A DNA stretch of 64,000 bases from Streptomyces sp. HUAS CB01 (GTDB lineage: Bacteria; Actinomycetota; Actinomycetes; Streptomycetales; Streptomycetaceae), in the NCBI RefSeq assembly GCF_030406905.1, contig NZ_CP129137.1:5859501-5923500 (forward strand), in the 5' to 3' direction. Numbering within the stretch: the stretch's first letter is position 1; each line of letters opens with the position of its first letter. Positions 1 through 11,390 of the stretch are shown in pieces. A program made the translations under genes and the position numbers. Under the pieces are notes generated by a model. The model was not told the DNA's origin, did not search any database, and saw nothing but the letters and a program-made list of their open reading frames with translations.

Positions 1-1302
1 ATCCTGGGTCATCCGCTGCACCCCACTCCCAAGAGCCGCGAAGGGCTCTCCGACGCCGAGGCCCGGCTCTACTCGCCGGAGCTGTACGGCTCCTTCCCGC
101 TCCACTGGCTGGCCGTCGACCGGTCCGTGCTGGCAGGCGAGTCGGCCTGGACGGAAGAAGGCCGTACGGTACCCGCGGAGCAGCTCACCTCCCGGCTGGC
201 GGGAGACCTCCCCCTCCCTCCCGGTACCGTCGCCCTGCCGCTGCACCCCTGGCAGGCCCGCGAGGTGGCCCACCGCCCCGAAGCCGCCGCGCTGTTCGAC
301 GCGGGCCTGCTCCACGACCTGGGCCCCGCGGGTGAACCCTGGCACCCGACCTCCTCCGTCCGCACCGTGCACCGGCCCGGCGCACCGGCCATGCTCAAGC
401 TCTCGCTCGGCGTTCGCATCACCAACTCCCGTCGTGAGAACCTCCGCAAGGAACTCCACCGCGGCGTGGAGGTCCACCGTCTTCTCCGCAGCGGCCTCGG
501 CACCCAATGGCGGTCCGCGCACCCCCGCTTCGACATCGTCCGCGATCCCGCGTGGCTCGCCGTGGACACCCCGGACGGAGCGCCGCTGCCCGGAGTCGAC
601 GTCATGATCCGGCACAACCCGTTCGGTCCCGGCGACGACGCCGTCTGCCTCGCGGGGCTCACCGCCCCACGGCCCTGGCCGGGCCGTGCGGGCACGCACT
701 CGCGTCTCGCCGAGGTCGTCGGCGGGCTCGCCGCCCGCACGGGCCGTCCCACCGGCGCCGTCGCCGCCGAGTGGTTCCTGCGCTACCTCGACCAGGTCGT
801 GCGCCCGGTGCTGTGGCTGGACGCCACGGCCGGTGTCGCCCTGGAGGCGCACCAGCAGAACACGCTGGTGATCCTCGATCCGCAGGGGTGGCCCGCCGGC
901 GGCCGCTACCGCGACAACCAGGGCTACTACTTCCGCGCGTCGCGCCGTGCCGAGCTCGAGCGCCGTCTTCCCGGCATCGGCACCGTCAGCGACACCTTCG
1001 TCGACGACGCCGTCACGGACGAACGCTTCGCGTACTACCTCGGCATCAACAACGTCCTCGGTCTCATCGGCGCCTTCGGATCCCAGAGGCTCGCCGACGA
1101 GCGCGTCCTCGTCGCCGGCTTCCGCCGCTTCCTCGGCTCCGTCCGTGACCTCGGCTCACCGCTCCCGGCGCAGCTCCTGGAGAACCCGACCCTGCGCTGC
1201 AAGGCGAACCTCCTCACCCGGCTCCACGGCCTCGACGAACTCGTCGGCCCGGTCGACACCCAGTCCGTCTACGTCACCATCACCAACCCCCTCCGACCCT
1301 GA
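1..1302 (+). CDS. NIS siderophore synthetase, IucA/IucC family (5' end missing)
   Basis: The open frame enters from the left edge, so the N-terminus is missing; 433 codons remain. The first visible residues include GHPLHPTPKSREG, the ATP-binding signature of NRPS-independent siderophore synthetases, and LPLHPWQ, the R.N.R.L.K type core (SLGVRITNSRRENLRK) and LEAHQQNTLV follow, the last part of the active site. The C-terminal FhuF-like region (about residues 330-433) is complete. These enzymes adenylate a carboxylate, usually citrate or succinate-type, and condense it with an amine or hydroxylamine in the cytosol. It lies about 100 nt upstream of a siderophore N-acyltransferase gene and a second synthetase, so the three probably form one operon whose promoter and iron box lie left of the window. 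The family is certain; the siderophore product cannot be told. Confidence 0.93.
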   Translation: MLGHPLHPTPKSREGLSDAEARLYSPELYGSFPLHWLAVDRSVLAGESAWTEEGRTVPAEQLTSRLAGDLPLPPGTVALPLHPWQAREVAHRPEAAALFDAGLLHDLGPAGEPWHPTSSVRTVHRPGAPAMLKLSLGVRITNSRRENLRKELHRGVEVHRLLRSGLGTQWRSAHPRFDIVRDPAWLAVDTPDGAPLPGVDVMIRHNPFGPGDDAVCLAGLTAPRPWPGRAGTHSRLAEVVGGLAARTGRPTGAVAAEWFLRYLDQVVRPVLWLDATAGVALEAHQQNTLVILDPQGWPAGGRYRDNQGYYFRASRRAELERRLPGIGTVSDTFVDDAVTDERFAYYLGINNVLGLIGAFGSQRLADERVLVAGFRRFLGSVRDLGSPLPAQLLENPTLRCKANLLTRLHGLDELVGPVDTQSVYVTITNPLRP

Positions 1303-1406
1303 AGGAAATCCGCTCCGAAGGACCTCGGCGTCCCGAGGAACCGCCCGACCGGGACCGGCACCCCGAAGACCGACCTGTCCGAACTGCTGAGAGGAGAGCG
1401 CCACCC

Positions 1407-2204
1407 ATGCCTCCCGCCGACGCGAGCGCCGACACGGACGGCGCCTCCACCCCCTCCACCGGAGGCGGCGTGGAGGACACCCTCGAACTGCGGCTGCCCG
1501 ACGAACTGGCGGCGCTCTTCGGACAGGACCAGCAATCCGGTCTCCCGACGCCGGCGGACCAGGAAACCCCGAGTGCGACGCCACGCGCAGGCGCCGACGG
1601 CACGGACCTCGACCGTATGCCGCTCCCCGGCGAGGACCTGCTCGACGCCCTCGCCGACTGGGGCGCCGTGGCCACCCCGATCGGCTCCTTCCAGCTCGTG
1701 CCCGTCCGGATCGAGCGCGATCTGCCGTTGATCAGCCGCTGGATGAACGACCCCGCCGTCGCGGCCTTCTGGGAGCTGGCCGGACCGGAATCCGTCACCG
1801 AGGCCCACCTCGGCAGCCAGCTGACGGGGGACGGCCGCAGCGTCCCCTGCCTCGGCGTGCTCGACGGCGCGCCCATGGGCTACTTCGAGATCTACCGCGC
1901 CGACCTCGACCCCCTGGCCCGCCACTACCCGGCCCGGCCCCATGACACCGGCATCCACCTCCTCGTCGGGGGTGTCGCCGACCGCGGCCGCGGTGTCGGC
2001 ACCACCCTGCTCAGAGCCACGGCCGATCACGTGCTCGACCACCGCCCCCGCTGCGGACGCGTCATCGCCGAGCCCGACCTGCGCAACACCCCCTCCGTCT
2101 CCGCGTTCCTCAGTGCCGGCTTCCGCTTCTCCGCGGAAGTCGACCTCCCCGACAAGCGAGCCGCCCTCATGGTCCGTGACAGAGCGCTGAGCAAAGTGCT
2201 GTGA
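1407..2204 (+). CDS. siderophore N-acyltransferase (GNAT, IucB/AlcB/DesC type)
   Basis: 265 residues starting at an ATG preceded by GAGAGGAGA. Residues 1 to about 85 are an acidic, Pro/Thr-rich extension. The GNAT domain of the AlcB type (about 90-260) shows MNDPAVAAFWE, GYFEIYRADLD, DTGIHLLVGG, the acyl-CoA loop RGRGVGTTLL and EPDLRN. Family members transfer an acyl group (acetyl, succinyl or longer) from acyl-CoA to an N-hydroxylated amine, giving the hydroxamate that NIS synthetases then couple. The stop codon overlaps a GTG (GTGA at 2201), so translation is probably coupled to the next synthetase. Being flanked by two IucA/IucC genes supports a siderophore role rather than ribosomal protein acetylation. 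The long N-terminal extension is unusual, and its function is unknown. Confidence 0.88.
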   Translation: MPPADASADTDGASTPSTGGGVEDTLELRLPDELAALFGQDQQSGLPTPADQETPSATPRAGADGTDLDRMPLPGEDLLDALADWGAVATPIGSFQLVPVRIERDLPLISRWMNDPAVAAFWELAGPESVTEAHLGSQLTGDGRSVPCLGVLDGAPMGYFEIYRADLDPLARHYPARPHDTGIHLLVGGVADRGRGVGTTLLRATADHVLDHRPRCGRVIAEPDLRNTPSVSAFLSAGFRFSAEVDLPDKRAALMVRDRALSKVL

Positions 2205-2263
2205 ACGACCCGCTGCCTTACATACACCGCTCGAACCGCATCGGTTCCCTACGAGGAGTCCCC

Positions 2264-4066
2264 GTGCCGAAGTCCCCTGCCACCCCAGACTCCGCCAAGC
2301 CGTCCGCCCTGCTCGCACCGGCCGAACTCAACCCGGAGGCCTGGCACCGGGCGGCAGACCGTCTGCTGGCCAAGATGCTCGGCGAATTCGCCTACGAAGA
2401 GATCATCGAGCCGCTGCCCCGGGGCCACGACGACGGCTACACGCTCCGCCTCGACGACGGGCAGGACCTCACCTTCCGGGCCCGGCGGGGCGCGTACGGC
2501 AGCTGGAGGATCGTCCCCGGTTCCGTCCGGTGCGACGGAGACCCGTTCACCGATCCCCTCCGGTTCCTGGCCACCGCCCGCCACCTCCTCGCGCTCGACG
2601 GCGCCACGCTCGGCCACCTGGTACGCGAGCTGAGCACGACCCTGGCCGCCGACTGCAGGCTCGACCACACCGCGCTCCCCGCCGCCCGGCTCGCCGACCT
2701 CGACTACGCCTCCCTGGAGGGCCACCAGACAGGTCATCCCTGGCTCGTCCTCAACAAGGGCCGACTCGGCTTCTCCGCCCGAGACACCGCACGGTGGGCC
2801 CCGGAAGCCCGCACTCCGTCCCGGCTGCCCTGGATCGCCGTCAGCACCCGCCTCGCCGCCTACCGGGGCGTGCCGGGACTCGACACGCCCGAGCGCCTCT
2901 ACGCCGCGGAGCTCGACACCCCGGTACGCGACGCCTTCACCGCCACCCTGCGGGCCCGCGGCCTCGACCCCGACGAGCACCTGCTGCTGCCCGTGCACCC
3001 CTGGCAGTGGGACCAGGTGCTCCTGCCCCTCTACGCCCCCTCGATCGCCCGCGGCGAGATCGTCCCGCTCGGCGAGGACGGCGACCTCCGGCTGCCCCAG
3101 CAGTCCGTCCGCACCTTCCTCAACACCAGCCGCCCCGACCGGCACACCGTCAAGCTCCCGCTCTCCGTGCTCAACACCCTCGTCTGGCGCGGGCTGCCCA
3201 CCGAGCGCACGCTCGCCGCACCCGCCGTCACCCGGTGGGTCCACGGACTCAGGGACGCCGATCCCTTCCTCCGCGACGAGTGCGGGGTGATCCTGCTGGG
3301 CGAGGTCGCCTCGGTCACCGTCGAGCACCCGCACTACGACCGGCTGCCGGAGGTGCCCTACCAGTACAAGGAACTGCTCGGCGCCATCTGGCGGGAGCCC
3401 TTGCGGCTGCCCGCCGGGGAACGGGCCCGCACCCTCGCCTCGCTCCTGCACACCGATCCCGCGGGGCGCGCCTTCACCGCCGAACTGGTCGAACGCTCCG
3501 GGCTGGCCCCCGGCACCTGGCTGCGCCACCTGTTCGCGGCCCTCCTCCCACCGCTGCTGCACTTCCTCTACCGCTACGGCACCGTCTTCTCCCCCCACGG
3601 GGAGAACGCGATCGTCGTCTTCGACGACCACGACGTGCCCGTACGCCTCGCGATCAAGGACTTCGTCGACGACGTGAACGTCAGCGCCCGACCGCTGCCG
3701 GAGCTCGGCACCATGCCCGACGACGTCCGCGCGGTCCTGCTCACCGAGGAGCCCGCGTTCCTGACCCAGTTCATCCACTCGGGTCTCTTCGTCGGGGTGT
3801 TCCGGTACCTCGCCCCGCTGTGCGAGGAGCAACTGGACGTGCCGGAGGGTGAGTTCTGGTCCCTCGTCAGGGATGAGATCCTGCGGCACCAGGCCCGGTT
3901 CCCCGAGCTCAAGGACCGCTACGAGCTGTTCGACCTGCTCACCCCGCGTATCGAGCGCCTCTGCCTGAACCGCAACCGGCTGCACCTCGACGGCTACCGC
4001 GACCGCTCCCAGCGCCCGCACGCCGCGGTGCACGGCACGGTCCGCAATCCCCTGAGCACGTTATGA
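2264..4066 (+). CDS. NIS siderophore synthetase, IucA/IucC family
   Basis: About 600 residues, full length for the family. GTG 2264 is chosen because GAGGAG lies 5 nt ahead; an in-frame GTG at 2201 overlaps the preceding stop and is the alternative. Visible motifs are EGHQTGHPWLVLNKGRLGFS (the HP.K.R.G ATP site, here variant with N before K), LLPVHPWQWDQ, SVRTFLNTSRPDRHTVKLPL and SPHGENAIVVFDDHDVPV with the metal and nucleotide residues, then the FhuF-like C-terminus. It probably carries out a condensation complementary to that of the first synthetase. Together with the acyltransferase this makes a two-synthetase pathway for a citrate- or dicarboxylate-hydroxamate siderophore. The desferrioxamine locus of Streptomyces normally has a single synthetase (DesD), so this is probably a second siderophore system. 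Confidence 0.9.
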   Translation: MPKSPATPDSAKPSALLAPAELNPEAWHRAADRLLAKMLGEFAYEEIIEPLPRGHDDGYTLRLDDGQDLTFRARRGAYGSWRIVPGSVRCDGDPFTDPLRFLATARHLLALDGATLGHLVRELSTTLAADCRLDHTALPAARLADLDYASLEGHQTGHPWLVLNKGRLGFSARDTARWAPEARTPSRLPWIAVSTRLAAYRGVPGLDTPERLYAAELDTPVRDAFTATLRARGLDPDEHLLLPVHPWQWDQVLLPLYAPSIARGEIVPLGEDGDLRLPQQSVRTFLNTSRPDRHTVKLPLSVLNTLVWRGLPTERTLAAPAVTRWVHGLRDADPFLRDECGVILLGEVASVTVEHPHYDRLPEVPYQYKELLGAIWREPLRLPAGERARTLASLLHTDPAGRAFTAELVERSGLAPGTWLRHLFAALLPPLLHFLYRYGTVFSPHGENAIVVFDDHDVPVRLAIKDFVDDVNVSARPLPELGTMPDDVRAVLLTEEPAFLTQFIHSGLFVGVFRYLAPLCEEQLDVPEGEFWSLVRDEILRHQARFPELKDRYELFDLLTPRIERLCLNRNRLHLDGYRDRSQRPHAAVHGTVRNPLSTL

Positions 4067-4112
4067 CGCCGCGCACCGGCCGGGACCGGATCGCGCTGTC
4101 AGCGGTGCCCCG

Positions 4113-4118
4113 TAGGGT
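4113..4118 (+). promoter_or_regulatory. -10 element TAGGGT of dinG
   Basis: TAGGGT matches the Streptomyces TANNNT -10 and lies 9 nt before the ATG of dinG, with no Shine-Dalgarno sequence between. This suggests a nearly leaderless mRNA. No convincing -35 box is seen. Confidence 0.5.
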
Positions 4119-4127
4119 GGGCGGTCT

Positions 4128-6101
4128 ATGACGAAGCCATCCCTCCCCGAGCTCCTCCACGCCGCGGTCGCCTCCGTCGGCGGGGTCGAGCGGCCTGGCC
4201 AGGTCACCATGGCCGAGTCCGTCTCCGAGGCCATCGACGACGGGTCCCATCTGCTCATCCAGGCAGGCACCGGCACGGGCAAGTCGCTCGGGTACCTCGT
4301 GCCCGCCCTGGCCCACGGGGACCGCGTGGTGGTCGCCACGGCGACGCTCGCGCTGCAGCGCCAGCTCGTGGAGAGGGACCTTCCGCGGACGGTGGAGGCC
4401 CTGCACCCACTGCTTCGCCGCAGGCCGGAATTCGCCATGCTCAAGGGCCGGTCGAACTACCTGTGTCTGCACCGGCTCCACGAGGGCGTCCCCCAGGAAG
4501 AGGAGGACGGGCTCTTCGACCCGTTCGAGGCCGCCGCCCCCACCAGCAAGCTGGGCCAGGACCTGATGCGTTTGCGCGACTGGTCGGACGAGACGGAGAC
4601 CGGGGACCGGGACGACCTCACCCCCGGCGTGTCCGACCGGGCGTGGTCGCAGGTCTCCGTGTCCTCCCGGGAGTGCCTCGGCGCGAGCAAGTGCGCCTAC
4701 GGGGCGGAGTGCTTCGCGGAGATGGCCCGGGAGCGCGCCAAGCTCGCCGAGGTCGTCGTGACGAACCACGCGCTGCTCGCCATCGACGCGATCGAGGGCG
4801 CTCCGGTGCTGCCGCAGCACGAGGTGCTGATCGTCGACGAGGCCCATGAGCTGGTCTCGCGGGTCACCGGCGTCGCGACGGGCGAACTCACCCCGGGGCA
4901 GGTCAATCGTGCGGTGCGCCGCGCGGCCAGGCTGGTCAACGAGAAGGCGGCCGATCAGCTCCAGACAGCGGCCGAGGGCTTCGAGAGGCTGATGGAGCTC
5001 GCCCTGCCCGGCCGCCTGGAGGAGATCCCCGAGGACCTCGAGTACGCGCTGCTGGCGCTGCGCGACGCCGCCCGCACGGTGATCTCGGCGCTCGGTGCCA
5101 CCCGCGACAAGTCCGTGCAGGACGAGGACGTCGTCCGCAAGCAGGCGCTCGCGTCGGTCGAGTCCGTCCACGAGGTGGCCGAGCGGATCAGCCACGGCTC
5201 CGAGTACGACGTGGTCTGGTACGAGCGCCACGACCGCTTCGGGGCGTCCCTGCGCGTGGCCCCGCTCTCGGTCTCGGGCCTGCTGCGGGAGAAGCTGTTC
5301 GCCGACCGCTCGGTGGTGCTCACATCCGCGACGCTCAAGCTGGGCGGCGACTTCAACGGCGTGGGCGCGTCCCTCGGGCTGGCCCCCGAGGGCACCCAGG
5401 GCGAGGATCTGCCCGTCTGGAAGGGCGTCGACGTCGGCTCGCCGTTCGACTACCCGAAGCAGGGCATCCTCTATGTGGCGAAGCATCTGTCCCGCCCGGT
5501 GCGGGACGGTGGCCGTGAGGACATGCTGGACGAGCTCACCGAGCTGATCAAGGCTGCCGGAGGCCGCACGCTCGGCCTGTTCTCCTCCATGCGGGCGGCC
5601 CAGCTCGCCGCCGAGGAGCTGCGATCCCGGATTCCCGAGGTCCCGATCCTGCTGCAGGGTGAGGAGACGCTCGGGGAACTGATCAAGAACTTCGCGGCCG
5701 ACCCCGAGACCTGTCTGTTCGGCACGCTCTCCCTCTGGCAGGGGGTCGATGTCCCCGGGCCGAGCTGCCAGCTGGTGGTGATGGACAAGATCCCGTTCCC
5801 GCGCCCGGACGATCCCCTGATGAGCGCGCGCCAGAAGGCGGTGGAAGACGCGGGTGGGAACGGCTTCATGGCGGTGGCGGCGACCCATGCGGCGCTGCTG
5901 ATGGCTCAGGGCGCCGGCCGGCTGGTACGGGCGACGGGAGATCGCGGCGTGGTCGCCGTGCTCGACCAGCGGCTCGCCACGGCGCGGTACGGCAGCTATC
6001 TGAAGGCGTCACTGCCCGATTTCTGGTACACCACGGACCGTCATCAGGTGCGCCGTTCCCTTGCCGCGATCGACGCTGCGGCGAAGGCCGAGGGGAAGTA
6101 G
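4128..6101 (+). CDS. dinG: ATP-dependent DNA helicase, DinG/XPD-like
   Basis: 657 residues, superfamily 2, XPD/DinG branch. Walker A is AGTGTGKS (46-53), the DEAH box VDEAHE is near residue 236, and motif VI is in ARLVR-like GAGRLVRATGDRG near 600. Four cysteines at 113, 183, 189 and 195 sit where DinG and XPD bind a 4Fe-4S cluster, so it is probably a 5'-3' iron-sulfur helicase that unwinds R-loops, forks or damaged DNA. SLWQGVDVPG is motif V. It is convergent with lexA, separated by a strong terminator hairpin. The ATG lacks a ribosome binding site but has a TAGGGT -10 just upstream, fitting a leaderless transcript. I see no LexA box directly in front of it. Confidence 0.93.
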   Translation: MTKPSLPELLHAAVASVGGVERPGQVTMAESVSEAIDDGSHLLIQAGTGTGKSLGYLVPALAHGDRVVVATATLALQRQLVERDLPRTVEALHPLLRRRPEFAMLKGRSNYLCLHRLHEGVPQEEEDGLFDPFEAAAPTSKLGQDLMRLRDWSDETETGDRDDLTPGVSDRAWSQVSVSSRECLGASKCAYGAECFAEMARERAKLAEVVVTNHALLAIDAIEGAPVLPQHEVLIVDEAHELVSRVTGVATGELTPGQVNRAVRRAARLVNEKAADQLQTAAEGFERLMELALPGRLEEIPEDLEYALLALRDAARTVISALGATRDKSVQDEDVVRKQALASVESVHEVAERISHGSEYDVVWYERHDRFGASLRVAPLSVSGLLREKLFADRSVVLTSATLKLGGDFNGVGASLGLAPEGTQGEDLPVWKGVDVGSPFDYPKQGILYVAKHLSRPVRDGGREDMLDELTELIKAAGGRTLGLFSSMRAAQLAAEELRSRIPEVPILLQGEETLGELIKNFAADPETCLFGTLSLWQGVDVPGPSCQLVVMDKIPFPRPDDPLMSARQKAVEDAGGNGFMAVAATHAALLMAQGAGRLVRATGDRGVVAVLDQRLATARYGSYLKASLPDFWYTTDRHQVRRSLAAIDAAAKAEGK

Positions 6102-6220
6102 GCCTCCCCGAGCGCCGGGGCCGTCCTCGGGGTGGTTCCGCCGTGCCCTGCGAGAGGCGGGGCATCGGAGGGTGCGAACCATGGGGCCGCAGGACGGTGC
6201 GAGCCACCGCGGACACATCA

Positions 6221-6255
6221 GGGCCCCGGGACCGGCGCAGTGGGTCCCGGGGCCC
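6221..6255. terminator. bidirectional terminator hairpin between dinG and lexA
   Basis: Perfect 13-bp inverted repeat (GGGCCCCGGGACC and its complement) around a 9-nt loop, between the convergent stop codons of dinG and lexA. There is no T tract, as is usual in Streptomyces. Confidence 0.75.
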
Positions 6256-6277
6256 GGTCAGAGCCGACGGAGTGTGC

Positions 6278-7072
6278 TCACACCCGCCGAAGCACCGCCA
6301 CCACCTTGCCGAGGATCGTCGCCTCGTCGCCGGGGATCGGCTGATAGGCGGCGTTGTGCGGGAGGAGCCATACATGGCCGTCCTCGCGCTTGAAGCGCTT
6401 GACGGTGGCCTCGCCGTCCAGCATCGCCGCGACGATGTCGCCGTTCTCGGCGACCGGCTGACGGCGGACGGTGACCCAGTCGCCGTCACAGATCGCGGCC
6501 TCGATCATCGAGTCACCGACGACCTTCAGGACGAACAGCTCTCCGTCGCCGACCAGCTGCCGGGGGAGGGGGAAGACGTCCTCGACCGACTCCTCGGCGA
6601 GGATGGGGCCACCGGCGGCGATCCGGCCGACGAGCGGCACGTACGAGGCCGCGGGCTTGCCCGTCGTGTCCGTGGGCTGTGTGGTCGGCTGGTCGGAGCC
6701 GCGCACCTCGTACGCCCGGGGGCGGTGCGGGTCGCGGCGGAGGAAGCCCTTCCGCTCCAGGGCCATGAGCTGGTGGGCGACCGACGACGTGCTGGAGAGG
6801 CCCACCGCCTGGCCGATCTCGCGCATCGACGGCGGGTACCCACGGCGCTGCACCGAGTCGCGGATGACCTCGATGACCCTGCGCTGGCGGTCCGTGAGAC
6901 CGGAGCTGTCCGCGCGGATCCCCGGAGGTCGACCGGGCAGCGAACGAGCGGGGCGCGCGGGCTCTGCGCCCTCCGGGGTCGTGGCTGCGTCATTCATGGC
7001 ATGCACCGGCTCGAATCGGTTCTGGGAGCGGTCCTGGGCAGTGATGGTGGCACTGTCAGCGGTGGTGGTCAC
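6278..7072 (-). CDS. lexA: SOS repressor LexA
   Basis: 264 residues from the GTG at 7072, which has GAGAGGGG ahead; an inner ATG would give 239 residues, nearer the usual LexA length. The N-terminal winged helix (about 57-115) contains [15 protein letters not shown] and [16 protein letters not shown]. The C-terminal S24 peptidase domain has the autocleavage Ala-Gly in GRIAAGGP (153-154), catalytic Ser188 in VVGDSMIEA and catalytic Lys225 in ATVKRFKR. It represses DNA-damage genes and is cleaved with RecA on single-stranded DNA. A LexA box lies 64 bp upstream of the start, indicating autoregulation. It is divergent from nrdR-nrdJ and convergent with dinG. The identity is secure; only the start is uncertain. 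Confidence 0.97.
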   Translation of the reverse strand: MTTTADSATITAQDRSQNRFEPVHAMNDAATTPEGAEPARPARSLPGRPPGIRADSSGLTDRQRRVIEVIRDSVQRRGYPPSMREIGQAVGLSSTSSVAHQLMALERKGFLRRDPHRPRAYEVRGSDQPTTQPTDTTGKPAASYVPLVGRIAAGGPILAEESVEDVFPLPRQLVGDGELFVLKVVGDSMIEAAICDGDWVTVRRQPVAENGDIVAAMLDGEATVKRFKREDGHVWLLPHNAAYQPIPGDEATILGKVVAVLRRV

Positions 7073-7135
7073 GTCGGCCCCTCTCGAGATGGTCTCCCTA
7101 GCTGGACAACGGTAGTTGCTTTCGAAAGGTTGCGC

Positions 7136-7149
7136 CAAACACACGTTCG
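7136..7149. promoter_or_regulatory. LexA box in the lexA promoter
   Basis: CAAACACACGTTCG matches the actinobacterial SOS box CGAACNNNNGTTCG with one mismatch in the left half. It lies 64 bp upstream of the lexA start codon. An autoregulatory site is expected for lexA. The rest of the lexA-nrdR gap up to the NrdR boxes (7150-7440) shows no gene. Confidence 0.75.
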
Positions 7150-7440
7150 AGTGAAAAAACGCAGATCACCTTACGCTCGCAGATGAGTGGGTGTATAGGG
7201 GGCTGCGATCACGCTGCCGGTTCAGGTCGTCACAGTAACCCTCGCGGCCGGGCGCACGGCCCCGGGGGTGTCCGTCCCCAGTCTGTCATCCGGGGCGCCG
7301 GAAAGGGGTGACCGCGGGCCCCGGAATCGGATGCGCCGGGCGTCTCCCGTACCCTCGTGGCCGGCGCCGGGGGCGTCGGCGGAACCCCGGGCGCGCACCC
7401 GCGCCGTGCGACACGCGCCGGGGCGGGATTGGCGCCGAAA

Positions 7441-7456
7441 CCCCAGATCTAGTGGT
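7441..7456. promoter_or_regulatory. NrdR box 1 upstream of nrdRJ
   Basis: The 16-mer CCCCAGATCTAGTGGT is an imperfect palindrome resembling the NrdR box (ACACNATATNTAGTGT type). A near-copy starts 31 bp downstream, three helical turns away, the spacing typical of tandem NrdR boxes. Confidence 0.7.
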
Positions 7457-7471
7457 TGGATTGTCCCGGCC

Positions 7472-7487
7472 ACCCAGAAGTTGTGGT
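7472..7487. promoter_or_regulatory. NrdR box 2 upstream of nrdRJ
   Basis: ACCCAGAAGTTGTGGT shares 11 of 16 positions with box 1, including both conserved flanks (CCCAGA and GTGGT). Both boxes sit 110-156 bp before the nrdR ATG, in the expected promoter region. A TATGCT -10-like hexamer lies at 7518-7523. Confidence 0.7.
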
Positions 7488-7596
7488 CCCGGGTCCATCA
7501 AGACCGCGGCGATCGCCTATGCTTGTGGCTGCTTCGAGGGGGCTGATGCGCCCCTGCGGGGCTGTTCAGTCGTGCTGCGAAGGAGGGTTGGGAACC

Positions 7597-8109
7597 ATGC
7601 ACTGCCCCTTCTGCAGGCACCCTGACAGTCGTGTCGTCGACAGTCGGACCACCGACGACGGCACGTCGATCCGACGCCGCCGCCAGTGCCCCGACTGCTC
7701 CCGTCGTTTCACGACGGTCGAGACGGCGTCGCTGATGGTGATCAAGCGCAGCGGGGTGACCGAGCCCTTCAGCCGCAACAAGGTCATCTCCGGCGTGCGC
7801 AAGGCGTGCCAGGGGCGGCCCGTCACCGAGGACGCCCTCGCCCAGCTCGGCCAGCGGGTCGAGGAGGCGGTGCGCGCCACCGGCAGCGCCGAGCTGACCA
7901 CCCACGACGTGGGTCTGGCCATACTCGGCCCCTTGCAGGAGCTCGACCTCGTCGCGTACCTGCGCTTCGCATCCGTGTACCGAGCGTTCGACTCGCTCGA
8001 GGACTTCGAGGCCGCCATCGCGGAGCTCCGTGAGCAGCGGCCACCCGCAGAGGAGAGCGGGCCCGGGGGGACCCACGAGGTCCCCGAGCCCGCCAGAGCC
8101 GCCGACTGA
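7597..8109 (+). CDS. nrdR: transcriptional repressor NrdR
   Basis: 170 residues from the ATG at 7597, preceded by AAGGAGGG; upstream in-frame ATGs are ignored because the family always begins MHCPFC. The zinc ribbon is formed by Cys3/Cys6 (CPFC) and CPDC (31-34). The ATP-cone follows (about 46-136) with [16 protein letters not shown]. NrdR senses the ATP/dATP state and binds paired boxes to repress ribonucleotide reductase genes. It lies upstream of nrdJ in the same direction with a 161-nt gap, so the two are probably cotranscribed and NrdR represses its own operon through the tandem boxes seen upstream. The acidic C-terminal tail beyond residue 145 is variable. Confidence 0.97.
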   Translation: MHCPFCRHPDSRVVDSRTTDDGTSIRRRRQCPDCSRRFTTVETASLMVIKRSGVTEPFSRNKVISGVRKACQGRPVTEDALAQLGQRVEEAVRATGSAELTTHDVGLAILGPLQELDLVAYLRFASVYRAFDSLEDFEAAIAELREQRPPAEESGPGGTHEVPEPARAAD

Positions 8110-8270
8110 TCGACCGGCCCGCAGGTGCGGGCGGAGATCGGCCGCAGAGCGGCTGAGGAGACCCGTCACGGGCACGGCGCACGGCGCTGCGCCCGTGGCA
8201 TCAGACAGAGACTGTGCCAAGGGAAGATCTGGGCACTTCAGGGCGTTTTCGCCCGTATATGGGAGGCGGC

Positions 8271-11165
<2,895 letters not shown>

Positions 11166-11172
11166 TACCGGG

Positions 11173-11207
11173 CGGCCGCGCCGGGTGTCACACCCGGCGC
11201 GGCCGCA
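11173..11207 (+). terminator. terminator of nrdJ
   Basis: Perfect 16-bp inverted repeat with a 3-nt loop (TCA), starting 8 nt after the nrdJ stop. The arms are GCGGCCGCGCCGGGTG and its complement. It may also serve the opposing TerD gene. Confidence 0.85.
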
Positions 11208-11390
11208 TCCGAGGCGTGGACTCCGGGGGAGGGGCGTCGGCGCGGAGCCGGTGTCCCTCCCCCGCGCACGGCCGTCGTGCGGAACGGAGAGTTCCGTCGG
11301 CTCGGCCGGCCGGGCCCGCCCGGGAGGAGCGAACCCGGCGGTCGCCCGGACGCGATCCCCGCGGCACGGGCCCGCACCGGGTGGCTCCGG

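Noticed and set aside
2249..4033. Long open frame antisense to the second NIS synthetase
   Set aside because: Shadow of high-GC third-position bias; composition is Gly/Val/Glu-rich, and the plus strand holds a clear family protein.
7150..7596. Possible B12 riboswitch upstream of nrdRJ
   Set aside because: No conserved B12 box (GCCACTG) or expected structure was seen; NrdR boxes explain regulation.
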